NCBI GenBank assembly: GCA_905178155.1
Contig: CAJINV010000002.1
Location: 2,440,162-2,504,161 of the forward strand
DNA length: 64,000 nt
Direction: 5' to 3'
Source: Amoebophrya sp. A120
Taxonomy: Eukaryota > Sar > Dinophyceae > Syndiniales > Amoebophryaceae
The notes under the pieces: generated by a model
Databases searched by the model: none
Told to the model about the DNA's origin: nothing
What the model saw: the letters and a program-made list of their open reading frames with translations, nothing else
Part shown: piece after piece, positions 11,638 to 31,860 of the stretch
Numbering within the stretch: position 1 is the stretch's first letter
Layout: each line of letters opens with the position of its first letter
Made by a program: the position numbers and the translations under genes

Positions 11638-12376
11638 GGTGAAGTGATGAAATGCAAATCAATGTGCACTAGAAGTTATACTTGTCAAAATTCCGAAGTA
11701 TTCTACGCGACAATTTAAAAACTATTCACGCCAGAGACTACTGCAAGTCTAACATGGCCGTGCTGTGTGGTATCTGGTCATAGCGTAGTTTGTGTTACAG
11801 TTAGGTTACGTAAAGTCCAAAAAGAAATTGTTACTCATACTTGATACTCAGAAAGATAACTTGGGAGTAGAGAGGTATAGGTATTGGTATAAAATTATAC
11901 ACCTCGCTGTTGTGAAATATTTTGCGATTCGAAGTTGGAAGTTCGAACAACATGTACAACTTATGTAGTACAGTATGCTACAACTCATCATAGCTGTAAT
12001 TAAAGGAGCCAGTATTCAGTACTGCAGCGCAGCCTGGTGGATCTTGCCACAACCGAACGTCTAGTGCACCGACATTCTCCATGGGTCTTGCAACTACAAC
12101 CGAAAAAATGTCTGCTTCAGCAGATAATTTGCAACAGAAGAAGCCACTTTGCGCAACCGATGGAACGAGCATGCTGAGACACCGAGGTGAGCAGGAAGAA
12201 GAAAACATTTACCGAAGGTCTTTTTTACGCCTGGCCGATGAAAATATTTGGCTGTTGTTCAATTTTTTTTTTCATGATAGAACCGATGAAAAAGAGAACG
12301 CCAATAGCGGGCTCCTTTTGCTTTACAACTTTGAGATCGCGGCATGGAAGAAAAGGAGCGCGCTTTTCTACCACAC

Positions 12377-13225
12377 GCGCTCGCAGCTGCATCAAATGCA
12401 TTAATTCATAATAAATGCGCACTGCTGACACACAGGGCACGCCAGCCTTCCGCCAGCAGACAAAGCTACAAATACGCCGATCGGCTGCGAGGCTGCGCCC
12501 TGCTGCCTCATGTCGCGTCGGCCGCGGCACCAAACGGTCCGCCGCGATGCACCTTGGCAACGGCCACAGCAGCACTGAGTGCGCGACGCCGGCCAGCGCC
12601 TGGAATGGGCTTAGACATCAAGCTGAACGGCGCCCCCGATCGCGCACAGCGGGTAGATGCATCAGCCGCCGCGGGCTACCGGGGGCCCTGGGCCCGGAGT
12701 GCGAGGGAGCTCAAGCCGGGCTGCGGGGCACGAGCGCGCGGTCGGAGGGGGGCGGCGGCGGCCGGAGAACGAACGGCACCACCGCAATCCCGCCCTACCC
12801 GTTTGCGCTGGCGCTTCCCCCCATCGACGGCCGCGCCGGCGTCTTGCAGCGCCTGCAGGGCCCGCGGGCCGTCGGCGCGGCGGGCTATCCAATTCCGCCG
12901 GGGCTGCCTCTTTGTGGCGCTTCTCCCTGCCATCTGTCCGCCTCTTTGCGGCACTTCTCCGCGGAGGGCGCAACCGGCGGAGACGCCATGAACCCGCACC
13001 CGTCCGCCCGCGGTTGCGGCAAACGCCGTCGCCGCCTCGCTCCGGAGCCGAAACCCCGACGCGGGTGGCAGCGAAATGCCACAGGGCCCAGGGCGGCGGC
13101 GGCCGAGAGTGCTGCGTCCCCCCCCCCTTGCTTTCCACCGACCCCGGGCCCCCGCCGGCAGAGGCGACGGCCATCGGTGGCCATAAGGGGTGGCTCGGAG
13201 CTATGCTTTAGAAATTCACCCGGGG
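12377..13225. repeat. GC-rich dispersed repeat, copy 1
   Basis: Shares long near-identical stretches with the copy starting near 13607, for example cgccagccttcc, agacaaagctacaaatacgcc and tgtcgcgtcggccgcg/cgtcgcgtcggccgcg. The order is the same over about 300 bp and similarity is patchy beyond. The open frames inside have no recognised domain. Confidence 0.75.
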
Positions 13226-13606
13226 AAAGCGAAATTCATAGCGCAAATGCATCAGCACAGACCATGACCCTCACCGTCCACGGACCACTCCATCTTGCAG
13301 TCACTCTCCCACGCGGCGTCTCACACTTCAACACGTTTCAACTAATTTTCTCCACAGTACGTCCTTCTCCCTCGTCTCAGACTCAGTCTTCTGCGCACAA
13401 CAATCGTTCTTGTCCAAATTATCCTCTGACCCTCTGGCACTAGCCCGCAACTACTTTCGTGCAAACGACAAACCATAAGGTGACCACCGCGCACTTTGGC
13501 AAAGAACAATGCTGCTTTTGCCGACGTAGGCAGAACAAGCTCGAGCGCCAATTAATCGGCAGCCAATAGGTCTTACTTATATTCTCACGACCACCCGTTG
13601 GAGGCG

Positions 13607-14870
13607 CACTGCCACGCTTGCAGCAACGACGCCAATTCATACGCATTGGTGACACACATCCATGACACGCCAGCCTTCCAGCAGACAAAGCTACAAATAC
13701 GCCAATCAGCTGCAAGGCTGCGTTCTGCTGCTTCACGTCGCGTCGGCCGCGAAACCAAGCGGTCTGCCGCGATGCATTCTAGCAACCGCCACAGCACGCA
13801 GCACTGAATGCCAGGCGCCGACCGCCCAACGCCTGGGAATAGCCACCAAGCTGCACGGCGCGCCCGGTCGCGCACAGCGGGCGGCGGCCAGCGATTGGGC
13901 CACGGTGGCGCCCAGCGGGCGCACGGTGGCCCGGAGTGGCCCTCGGCCCGGAGTGGGCCACGGTGGCGCCCTCGGCCCGGAGTGGGGGGGGGGGCTAGCG
14001 CCGGGCGGCTTGGCCGGCGCGGCGGGGGGGGGGCGCGGGCGGCAGGCCGAAGAAGGAACGGCAAAGCCGCCCGCCTGCCCTGCCTGCCCGCTTGCGCTGG
14101 CAGCATGCAAGGGCTGCGCGGCGCATCCGCGACGACTCAAGCACGGCGGGCCATTTTTGGACGCGCCGCGGCGCTTTGTTTTTCGCGCGGGCTGCTTCTT
14201 GCGCGTCGGTCGGAGCTCGGGCCCCGCTCCTCCCTCCCACTGTCCGCATGTAGCGCCCCCGCGCATGGGGGCGCTGGGCCACCCTCGTAGTGAAGCCCGG
14301 CGCGCGCAGCCGGGCCGCCCTCCCCGGCCCTCTGGCCGGTGGCGCGCCTCGCCCCCCCCCTCATCGGCCCCGGGCACCCACCGACCACAGCAAGAAGGGG
14401 CCGCATGGTGTGGAAAGCTTGCCCGCGCCCGGTGGTGGCCACCGATCCCGAAAAACCAAGGGGCGGCGCGCTCCGCAGCGCTCCTTTGCGCGTTCGCAGC
14501 GGACGCGACGACAACGCCGGCCCTGCGCCGTTGCTGGCAGCGCTCCCCAGGCGGCGCGCGCTTGCTTCTGGAGCGTGTTCGCCACAGGAATCCCGCGCCC
14601 AATGCCGGGACTATTCGGGGCTCCTCTGGTACGTTGATCCCCTACCAGCGCCGCTGGACTTCTCCGCGCCCGTCTGTCGGGAGCTAGGTCGGCGGCCATA
14701 TCGCTCGGCCACGGTTGACCGAATGGATGCCGCCCCGGCTACGCGCAGGCGCCGCGCTTCCGCCTGCCTTCGGCCGACGGACTGGCGCGCCTGTGCCTGC
14801 GCCTCGCGCGCGCAGCGCCTCGCGCGCGCAGCGCCTCGCCCTCAGGCAAGTTTCTGAACAGTTTCTACAT
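13607..14870. repeat. GC-rich dispersed repeat, copy 2
   Basis: Second copy in direct orientation, about 1.23 kb downstream. It contains local tandem repeats: gccctcggcccggagtgg twice around 13940-13990, and the 16-mer gcgcctcgcgcgcgca twice at about 14800-14840. Confidence 0.75.
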
Positions 14871-15357
14871 CGCCCGCATATCCATCTGAAAACCGCGCAC
14901 AACAGTCGCCACTCTCTCGCAGTACGGATTTCCCTTTTCCCTTACCCTAGGCTTCTCGGCTCTCGCTCTCGCTCATACGGAAACCCGAAAACACGATCAC
15001 ATCAACGCACCTCGGGCACTCCACCTACTTACGCTATAGTAGCGCAGCGCCTTGTTTCGTTTCTACTAAAAACCGCCTTAATTTCATTTCCAGCCTTCGA
15101 CAAAACTTCTACAGTTTCGATTTAATCCTCCACCAAAATGGGTTGCAAGAGAATCAAAATGGGTATAATGTCCACCAACATTCCTAGGTTCAAAGTTCAT
15201 TGAGTTCAAAAGGTTCTTTCGTGTCAATAGGTAAAGGTTTCTTCGCATAAATTGTAAAAAGAAAAACCGGATCATTTCAAAAGTCGCACCTTTTTACTGT
15301 ACCAGGCAGCACGACGATACATCATACACACAATCAACACTCTCCCCCTACCACCGC

Positions 15358-17228
15358 CTAGTGCTGCCGTTTCGGCGGGAAGTTGACCACTTTCGGTGCG
15401 TCCTTCGGATTCCTGGTTAATATCATACAGGTTTTCAAATCGCTGACCCCGCCAGTGGATCCCGCCTTGCTCCCCTCCTCGTATTTGTTCGTTGTGTCCG
15501 TATTCCTGCTCGCCACGTAAGTCGCCTTCCCGGTTTGTCGCAGCGCGCAGTACCGATCCCACTTGTCAGTGGTAGACCCGACACCACGGATATCACAGGA
15601 AAATAAAAGTGTGACATTTACACATCTGTTGGAGTTTCTGCATCACAAAGTTGCTCGCCATGGCAAACAAAACCTGTGATGCGCAATCAACTATAAGGGA
15701 AAACACGAACGGCATGAGGTTGGCAAGCATTTCGTGCATGACAGAGGTTGTCTGTTTTGCTTGTCTCCCATCAGGAGAGTGTGTAACTGTAACACTTTTC
15801 TCTCACCATAACGGAGGAGGAGGATGTTGTTGGACAGTTGCGAGGACAAGTTCTGCATCTCCTATCCCACGAAAAAACTGTTTCACTGTAAGGGTTTTGC
15901 AAGTTCTGCATCACAAGTTTGTTACACATGAGACAGAAAATTTGCCATGCGACCTTCCCAAAGGAAAACACGCTAAAAAATCCATTGTCTTGCAGGTGTA
16001 AGTAGCATGACAAATCGTTCCGTGCTCCATTCTCTGCATCACAAGTTCACAGTGAAACAGTTTTTTCGTGGGATATCTCCACCGGTGCGATCAATGCGGC
16101 CGAACCGTTCAGCAATTTCGCCTTGTAGTTGAATTCTTGTGGTGGCAGCAGCTTCTTCTTCTGCGTGATCCTCGTGAGGATCTTCGTGGGGACGGTCTGG
16201 AAGGGGATCTGCTTCCGGGTCTCCGCGGTAATGGAACCGCCGTCGATCAGAATGAGGAGGCGACGCCGTTGGTCTGATGAGGAGTAGTTTTGTAGACTTT
16301 ATTACGAATGCAATTCAATTTTTGCAACTTCTGCATGACAGATTGTGGCGGTTTACGCATTCCTGCATCACAGATCCAAAAAAGAAAACTATACCTTTCA
16401 AAATGATATCTTGCACTTCCGAAAACGGTAGTCTCCCTTCAATATCCTTCGCGACTGGTGATATTAGCCTTTTGATCTCTTTCTCCGTATAGCAGTGCGA
16501 CACTGCCTTCGGTAAAATTTCGTCCACGACCACTTTCACGGTGTCCTTCGGTTTTGGCTCGAAGAGTTGGTATCTGATAGAAAATTTTTTTGCGATTTTT
16601 ACATCACAGAAAGATCCACTCTTACCAGGTTTCGCATGACAAACTGCGGATGTTATGTTGTTGAGGGATAGAAACATTAATCCAAAACTCTACAGTAGTG
16701 TCTCGTTCAGCGACACAATCAGCTTCTTGATTTCGTGGTCGCACACTTTGTGTCTGTTGGCGCACCCACCCCGCAGAAACCCATTATCGTCTACCGGTCC
16801 GAAATGGCCGAACACATCCAACCTCCCCGTAGACTCGGGCTGCTCCAGTGTTGGGGGGAAGAGAAATTTGAAGAACGCATCCACCGGCACGCCCCGTATC
16901 CTCAGGAAAAACGTCCCCACACCAGAGTCAAGATGGGAAGTTTGCAACACAAGTCTCCAAGTTTTGGGAGTTATGCATGACAAGTTTCGCCTCGTAGTGT
17001 AATCCTGTTTAGCTAGCTAAGAAGCATCACAGATGTAGCACATCATTCTGATTGGAGCATGACAAATTCCGAAACACGACTAGGAAATGCCTCTCATGGG
17101 GCTCCGCATAAGAAATATTTTCAGCATGCAAATTTGCATGACAACTCTGGGGTGGGGACGTTTTTACTCAGGATACCCCGCTGCGACGCCTTGTCAGCGT
17201 GAATCTCGACTGTGCGGGTGGTGGCCAT
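15358..17228 (-). CDS. unrecognised 300-residue protein, 6 exons
   Basis: Exons on the minus strand: 17228-17176, 16896-16694, 16573-16395, 16273-16076, 15862-15811, 15590-15358. They sum to 903 nt, 300 residues, after collapsing three target duplications. The start MATTRTVEIHADKASQ is the ATG at 17228; the stop is at 15358-15360. The middle contains EIKRLISPVAKDIEGRL followed by PFSEVQDIILKDQRRRLLIL, an EF-hand-like but calcium-ligand-poor helix-loop-helix pattern. The C-terminus is basic and ends NFPPKRQH. No transmembrane helix or signal peptide is evident. I do not recognise the family. Intron structure alternates introners (families E, D, D) and two GT-AG introns, 16574-16693 and 16274-16394. 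Confidence 0.75.
15591..15810. mobile_element. introner, family D
   Basis: Termini TATCACAGGAAAATAAAAGT and its partner GTAACACTTTTCTCTCACCA ending ATA. The perfect duplication acgga lies at 15586-15590 and 15811-15815. Removal joins NNILLLR-GVGSTTDK. Confidence 0.9.
15863..16075. mobile_element. introner, family D
   Basis: Long inverted ends TATCCCACGAAAAAACTGTT and AACAGTTTTTTCGTGGGATA. The perfect duplication tctcc lies at 15858-15862 and 16076-16080. Removal joins IAPVE-MQNLSS. Confidence 0.95.
16897..17175. mobile_element. introner, family E
   Basis: Inverted ends TATCCTCAGGAAAAACGTCC and GGACGTTTTTACTCAGGATA. The perfect duplication ccccg lies at 16892-16896 and 17176-17180. Removal fuses the start exon to RGVPVDAFF. 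Confidence 0.9.
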
Positions 17229-18486
17229 GGGGTCGTGTTTGGGTTTTTAATGTAAGCTATTTCAAGCACAACTTTTTTGTTTCCAAAAAAACGCAGTTTG
17301 TCAACTTGTTCTCGGGATCGACTTTTTAGAAGGGTCATGAAGAGGATCTGAAAGTGCTTGCAAGAAAGCAAGGTCAGAGATAGATCGTGGTCGGAAGTAT
17401 GCGTATTTAATGTGTCAACGTCCGCTGCTTAGTACAATCACCCCTCCCACAGGTTTGTGACGTGCGATTTTTGAGTCTAACGATAAAGCGACGAGCTTGC
17501 TTCGACAATGATGTAGCAAGACCCCCAAAACCGACTCACTTTGCTCCAGAAAACGACGATTTTTTACGACGTCGTATTGACAACTGGCGGAAGCGAGACC
17601 AATCACTAGAATACCGAGGCAGACCGCCTTTTTCGACACGACCTATGACTATTTAGGAACACATACTCATCGAGCCACACCGCATAGGGAGCGTAGATTC
17701 CACCAGGCCGTGGCGTTTCCAAAGTTTCAACATCGCTTCTACTACTCTTCTTTGTACAGTTTGTTATACTGGGGACAAATTTCATCCAAAATACAGTTTG
17801 AGGAAATCTTATCGAGATAATTGCCAGGTAAAAACCACTCACATCTCGTCGCTGTGGCGCGTTAGTCGCTTTGCCCCTGCGTTACAGGCTAGCACTTCGA
17901 TGATATTCAGCCAAGAATACCGCGCATTATACTGTATTCTTTTTGACTGCAATTGTATTCTTAAAGGGTAGTACTACTTACAACTGAAATCTAGTAGGGT
18001 AGGCCGAAACGCGAAACCCAGGCAGGAACGGGGATCTGGGAAAATTGCGGCGAGGGAAGATGATTAAAGCGTGGCGCAATTGTTGTCTCAAGAAAGGGAA
18101 TGCATGTGCTGGTCTGTCTTACTCGGGCGCGGCGTGGATGTCATGATGATGATCCTACATCCTACTCAGATCAAGGTTGGGGTAGGCGTTGTTACAGGTT
18201 CTTGATGCGATTTATCATCGGTTGCATACTGGTATTCTCGTGGTGGTTACAATTTGATAATTTTGTTTAATATTTCCCTTGTGGTATAATCACCCTCTTC
18301 ACACGTAGTTTTCTGATGATATTGAAGCTTCAATTTGTTGTATCAATTTGCTGCAAAACTGTTGTATATGCCAATGCATCGGTTGTGCATTTATTTGCTA
18401 TTTCGAAATTTGTTCGTATTATTCGTGTGGTCAAAATTGTTCTTTCCCTCATCGAAGATGCAGTAGTACTTCTTTCACTACCCCAC
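17229..18486. other. intergenic spacer
   Basis: Sequence between the ABCC 3' end and the start of the 300-residue-protein gene. Short open frames only, none with a recognisable domain or introner structure. Confidence 0.5.
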
Positions 18487-26318
<7,832 letters not shown>

Positions 26319-27388
26319 GATGCTGTTGAACGAATATAATGCTCTTGTTGCGTAACAAGGATTTGTAGTCCTTCACTTATACTTAACTTTGAGAATGCAA
26401 TTCATTCGTACTGTCATCAACTAGTGGTGACAATTTGTGGTCTGCATTCAAATTTTCATGCCTATTTGCAAGACCGCCTTTCTACTAAAGTGCGCCACTT
26501 TCGAGATGCGTCAAAGATGAACATGTAATCTATCTGCCTAAAGTAGTTCGTGCGCTTATTTCACATTTCTCACTGTCGGTCGCTGTTTCGCGGGTTTATT
26601 GGAATTTTTTTTTGCACATCTCAACGCCAACAACTCAAACTTTTGTTCTTCCACACAACTACTACCCAACAGACCACTAGCACAACTACACACCTCGCTG
26701 CCTACTTTTTGTCCCACGATAAGGTTCTCGTCGTGACAAAGAAATTGCAGTACCACCGACTTTTGCTCAGATGATTTTCTCGTCAACCAATTTACGGTGC
26801 GACTTTCTCTAGTGTGGAACAACATTTTCATCACAGCATTTCAGGATCATCGCGATTTCTCACTACCACATCGTGACAAGGAGGGCACAAGCCATCAAAA
26901 AGTCAATACCGACACTACGACCGATTTACATTATTGAGTGATTTTGCTTTCAATGGCATTGCATCATTTTTTGCACCAGCTGATATTTATTTCCACTCCT
27001 GACATTGCATATCGCCAATAAGCGATTATCGACGTAAAACAGTAAAACCCGATTGGCAAACGTAAAGGTATCAAACGTAAACTCGTTTTAAGCTTTGATT
27101 GTTGTAATGTTTGAGGATGCAGCCGAGACGACCGCGTAAACTTGGTGTTAGCAAGTCTAACAACACGGTGTTGGAAGATTTTGAAAAAAATGCAAAATGA
27201 AAAAATCAGTGTCTTCAACGTATTTCAACAAAGTCTGTAGCAAGTGCAAGTAGTTCATTTGGTATTAAATACAGTTGTAGCAGCATTCCATCAGTAGTAC
27301 AGATTGATTTTTGGTGTCTTAAAAAATCATCAAACTAGGCCTCTACTGGACCACCTCTTGCTCCACGACACCTCGGCCCTGTTATTTC
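26319..27388. other. intergenic spacer
   Basis: Separates the stop of the TMEM165-like gene from the start of the ABCC gene. No supported exon and no introner termini. Confidence 0.5.
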
Positions 27389-30194
27389 TTACTCCTGCAC
27401 CCCCACATACACCGTGTAGCCCGCGAACAGCAGAAACAAAATTCCCCCGCTCAACGCCACCTGCCGCTCCGTGATCGATTTCGCCAAAATCTTCCCCCCA
27501 ATCACCGCAAACCCCGTGCAAATGCTGTGCCCTATGATCGCACCCAGCGTTACCCCGTACGGGTTTTGCGCCGCTGCGAGCGCGATGGTCGCGATCTGCG
27601 ATCGGTCCCCCCATTCTGCGACGAAGGTGAGGATGAAGGACTGGGTCAGGATCTGCGGAGTGGTATCCTGTGTGAAAACGTCCCCGCCCCATAGTCAAGT
27701 TGGGAATCCAGCAACACAAATCTGCAAGTTTTGGGAGCTGTGCATGAGAAGTTTCCCCCTGCAGTGTAGTGCTGGTTGGCAAGGGAAGCCGCATGAGAAA
27801 GCCATTCTCTCATCCTGTTTACAGCATTACAAATTCCAAAACGCGACTGGCAATGCCTCTCATGCAGGTGCGCATTACAAATGCTCGTGTCATTGCGCAT
27901 TTGCATGACAACTCTGGGGTGGGGACGTTTTTACAAATGATAAGTGGTTTTCTGGTCTTTTGCTCGACTCCTCGGGGATGTTGCACTGGTTCCACTATTT
28001 CTCGCTCCCAAGGTACCTCCGCTGGGAGAAGCGCCGGGCTTTGAGTTCGTCAGTATCAAAGTTATGAGAGTGCATGATTTTTCCCCCGTTCCCTCCTTTG
28101 AAGTTGTGGTACACGAGCAGCAATAGAGGCAGTGTAGGTGTACTGCCTTCCGCATGACAAATCACCGCACTTGGATTGTAGTACTGCTTGGGGTTCCAAA
28201 ACTTGTCATGCTAGCAGTGCTTTCTACCTACGGGGTACGTAGATGTGGTTTGGCACCTTGCATCACAAACGAGAGAGAGTGGAATCGTGCACTTTCATAA
28301 GATCCCGCGGACTCGCAACGTCTGTGTTAGTGTCGGAACCGGAGGTGGAGACCATTTTCTCCCGATCCTCATCAACGTTGGACTCGCCGGCAGTTGTGCT
28401 CATGGAATCGACCTTTTTTCGTTGGATGGTGATTGTGTAGTGCATGCCAGACAGTAAATGCGGCTGCTGCATAGCATCACAAGTAGTTTTTGTCAACAAG
28501 AACGGCTTCTTCAAATTACTGATGCAAAAACTCCAAAGTAAAAACTGCACACCCATCAATCAATATCAAACCTCGCAAACGAGCAAGCCATAAATCACTT
28601 ACCCCCACAGCTTGGCTTTCCAAATCTAACCCGAATTCCGGATCCGTTGGCTTCCCGAGCGTGTGGCTTCCCTCCATCGACAGCGGGTCCGTCATTTCGG
28701 TCGCCAACCCCTTCTCGGCCAGCTCGTGCTCGACCTCTTCGAGCTCCTCCGACACCTCCTTGCCCTCGCCAGAAAGGTACATCTGTCTCGCGTCCAACAG
28801 CATTTTCACGCCGAAGTAAAGGAGGAGAACCACCGAAGCCCAGTGGGTGAGGACTTTAGGAAGGAGGTGCGGGACGGCGTGGCCCAAAATGGCGGAGAGA
28901 ATCTTTTAAGTGTGACGATCATTTTTTTTGCATTCCAACTTCATTACCCATCATGTTTTGCATCACAGCATGACAAAAAGAAAAAACAACAGACACTCGT
29001 CCCTGTGAATAAAACAAAACCCTCAATAACCCATACCGTCATCAGCGCCAACGCCCCGATCGCCCCGGAAAACACCACTATTCTCGGATTGCTCATCGCC
29101 ATAACCGCTGCGATGAAAAAGGTCCTATCGCCGATTTCCGTGGCAAAAATCATCCCGAGCGCGTTCAGAAACGCCGAGGAAAATCCGCCGTCTGCCTGGT
29201 TTTTTTCCAAAGTTGCTAGTTCTTCCGCGGAAACTTGCCCCAAAGCGGCCGCTGCGTAGCCGTTTTTGATCTTTGCGTCTTCGTGTACCCGTTGCTCAGT
29301 GTCTTGCTCGAGGTTTGTTTATGCGTTGCAAATATGCCTGGATCTGGGAAGTTGTCATGCTAATACATGAATGGCAAGATGACTACAGTACAACGCAGCC
29401 AAGCATGACAAATTTTTCAACAGCACTGTGCTGCGTAATACGCATGAGAAGATGCGTTTTTGCATGACACAGCACCGTCACCATTCCGCAACGCGCATTA
29501 CAGAGTTTCGGTTTCGGGGCATGCGAGGTCAGCATTAGAAATCTGGCACACTTCCAGACTCAGACATATTTGTATTTGATATTGTTTTTGCTGATGCAAT
29601 ATTTACCTGCTCGTTCTCCTCCAGTATTCTCCGCCCGGAGGGGCCGATGTTGATATTTTCGTCCTCTAGATCGTGGAAGAAAACGGAGGGGGTGCTGCTC
29701 GGATCGTCTGTTTTCCTGCTAGGTTGAACGATGCTACCTACTTCCTCGGACTCGTCTCTCTGCTTTTTCCGAACTGTTTGTTTGTGCAGGCTGGTAGAAG
29801 ATGATCCTTGGCCTTGTTCTCTCGTGCTAGTCCTTGTGCGTTTCTCATTTTGGTTTTGGTTTTCTTCTTTCAGCTTCTGTTTTGCTAGGGCGCTGGCGTC
29901 TTCGCGAAGAAGCTTCCGGTTGAAGTGAAGCTGCAGGCTGTCGCGCAAGACTTCTTTCTCTGCTGATGTTTCCGCTGCTGTCAATACACTTCTTCCGTGC
30001 TCCGCTGCAATGCTGCCTTTTGCGTGTTGAGTTTCCCCCGAAGAAGACGATGTTGCTGCTGTTGTTCCTGCTTTTATCGACTTCGCGTTGTGCATCAGAC
30101 TGTGCTCCTTGTCCTCCGATCCTTTTACCGCAACACAAACGGCGGCGCGAAACACCGCACCGCACATCAGCCAGCTCTGGCGGCGAGCGGCCAT
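27389..30194 (-). CDS. TMEM165: TMEM165/GDT1-family cation antiporter, 6 exons
   Basis: Members of this family (UPF0016) are Golgi or plastid-type membrane antiporters handling Mn2+/Ca2+ against protons. Exons on the minus strand: 30194-29582, 29319-29037, 28902-28603, 28412-28293, 28038-27943, 27663-27389. They give 1677 nt, 558 residues. An N-terminal signal-peptide-like stretch (MCGAVFRAAVCVAV) precedes a long Lys/Gln/Ser-rich region. Both family motifs are present: FATEIGDRTFFIAAVMA in the first repeat and FVAEWGDRSQIATIALA in the second. Helices such as VVLLLYFGVKMLLDARQMYL and GGILFLLFAGYTVYVGV surround them. An acidic loop separates the halves. The fourth intron (28039-28292) can be read as GT-AG, but its ends resemble family F introner termini, so that junction is less certain. 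Confidence 0.88.
27664..27942. mobile_element. introner, family E
   Basis: Inverted ends TATCCTGTGTGAAAACGTCC and GGACGTTTTTACAAATGATA. The perfect duplication agtgg lies at 27659-27663 and 27943-27947. Removal joins DQKTT-PQILTQSF. Confidence 0.9.
28063..28299. mobile_element. probable introner, family F-like
   Basis: Ends TATGAGAGTGCATGATTTTT and GAATCGTGCACTTTCATA are inverted repeats related to the element at 35136. No target duplication is evident. The surrounding frame is best restored with GT-AG sites just inside or outside the element. Confidence 0.5.
29320..29581. mobile_element. introner, family A
   Basis: Family A ends, perfect duplication ttgtt at 29315-29319 and 29582-29586. 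Removal joins ASAKT-NLEQDTEQ in the TMEM165-like protein. Confidence 0.88.
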
Positions 30195-30573
30195 GGTTCT
30201 GTTTTTTGTTTTGCTGAGAAACAAATGCTTTCACCCTGCTCAGTGTCCGGACTCTTTCCCTACTTGTCGGACTTGTTCAGATGTAGTAGATTCACGGTTG
30301 CCTCAGGGTAGGCAGAGATAGCACGGCTACTCTGAAACAAGAGCTGTAGAACCAACCTCAGAAAATAAGTGGTCGAAGCACTACACATCTGTTTGTTCAC
30401 CTAAATTATCGCACCTCTAGCTCACGGCAAGAAGAAGTTTTCAGAAGACGGGGGGCACACGACACGCACTTACACATATGACGAGACGAACATCATCGAA
30501 GAGCCGAACGCACAATGTCTGCGCGCGCCCACGGGTGGACGAGCAGAGACTACACCGAGTAGACTATCGATAC

Positions 30574-30993
30574 TTACGCGCACTTTCGAAGTTCATCCAT
30601 CGACAAGAACTGCAACGCGAACGTCTTGTACCGATTATACTCTTGAAAACCTTCTTTTCCTCGTTCTAGAGACTCTAATCGGTTGATCGTTTCTCTGCTC
30701 GTCAAATCATCGTATTTGTAATGCACTTGGCTTGGCGAGCTAGGCGAGTCAGCACTTACAAATGAGGAAAGTCCGCCAAAAAGACCTCTGCTTGTTGGCT
30801 CTGGCGGTTGGGTAATTTTTACTTTTAGGTCGTCGATCTTTCGCTGTAGTTCCGGAATTGCAGTTTCTTCGTAGTATTTAATTCGGATTTCTAAGACCTT
30901 CGCCTTATCCTGAAGGGCAAGAATATCTGTACCTAGATCCGTAGATTGAACATCTTCAATCGCAAGGCGGGTACGCTTTGGTGAGCGTTCCAT
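30574..30993 (-). CDS. small coiled-coil ORF, unrecognised
   Basis: The ATG at 30993 opens 139 codons beginning MERSPKRTRLAIEDVQ, with a basic nuclear-signal-like start. A heptad-like charged helix follows (LQDKAKVLEIRIKYYEETAI), then a Pro/Ser linker and a second charged segment. The frame ends at TAA. That TAA lies in GC|GTAAGTATCG, a strong donor-like sequence, so the gene may continue through an intron. Its last 40 nt include a 29-nt sequence repeated at 32.3 and 33.4 kb. Function unknown. Confidence 0.45.
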   Translation of the reverse strand: MERSPKRTRLAIEDVQSTDLGTDILALQDKAKVLEIRIKYYEETAIPELQRKIDDLKVKITQPPEPTSRGLFGGLSSFVSADSPSSPSQVHYKYDDLTSRETINRLESLERGKEGFQEYNRYKTFALQFLSMDELRKCA

Positions 30994-31860
30994 ACTGAAC
31001 TTTCAAAAGAAAGAATAAAAGACAAACTTACAACGGACTTAGCGTTGAATATTACATTTTCGTACAGCGGTTAAGCTGAAAATAATTCTTACCGTAGATT
31101 TTATGAAGCTACGTCTTCCGCGTACACCCCCTATAATCTAACCCCTGTTTGTTCCTGTTCCCTCCACTGCCAGCGTTTTGCTCTAGTGGTTTTGCGTTAT
31201 CTATCCTTAGCTTAGTATAACCTACTCTCCGCTACCACTGCAGAAATAGAAAGCCATCTAATTCTGTAAAGAAGCGCTTTGTGGATAAAAGAAGTAGAAA
31301 AACGCACTATTGTGGACCCTTCTGTTCCTGTCTAGAATGGGCGGGATTCTCCATTTTTCTGGATCTTTACTTAAAGGTAAGGGGGCCACTTTCTAAAAGA
31401 AAAACAAGCTTTGTTCGTCTTCAGCTAGGACGAGGACACTCATTTTTCTGGATCTTTCAAAACACTACCTTAAAGCTTAAGGAGAACTTGGTTAAAGCAA
31501 GCCGGATCATACCGTGATAAGTAACTTGAACCTCAGCTTTAGTTGCGAAAAAGGGAAAAAAGAGAGAGAAAAAAAGGCAAGCGCATTCTGCTTGACTTTT
31601 ACTAGAGCAAGAGCTACTGCAAACCTTAACTTCGTTTTTCGTATGCATTTCCTGTTTTTCAAAAAAATTACAACTTCACTTTAAACCCTGCCCTTAACCT
31701 CCTCCGAAGCTCCAGATAAGACCACCCCCACGCCCGCCGCTCGTTAACAGTCGTATCGCAGGAGACACCGAGAGCACAGTAAGCACACCAGAAGACCTCC
31801 GATCCGTAAGAACAAGACCTGGATAAACACCATAACAGCCCGGAGTCCTTTTTTTCAAGT
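30994..31860. other. intergenic spacer
   Basis: No supported exon. The phrase catttttctggatcttt occurs twice, near 31351 and 31441, within short open frames on the plus strand. Confidence 0.4.

Larger units (their letters stand above)
11638..15357. other. intergenic spacer with two GC-rich repeat islands
   Basis: The spacer between glycosyltransferase and 300-residue-protein genes. Positions 11638-12370 and 14880-15357 are AT-richer with no supported exon. The middle is two homologous GC-rich blocks, listed separately. No introner termini were seen. Confidence 0.5.

Noticed and set aside
12415-14687. Two plus-strand frames of about 340 codons in the GC blocks
   Set aside because: Their similarity reflects the DNA repeat. 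Frames are open on both strands and composition is Ala/Arg/Pro as expected from GC bias.
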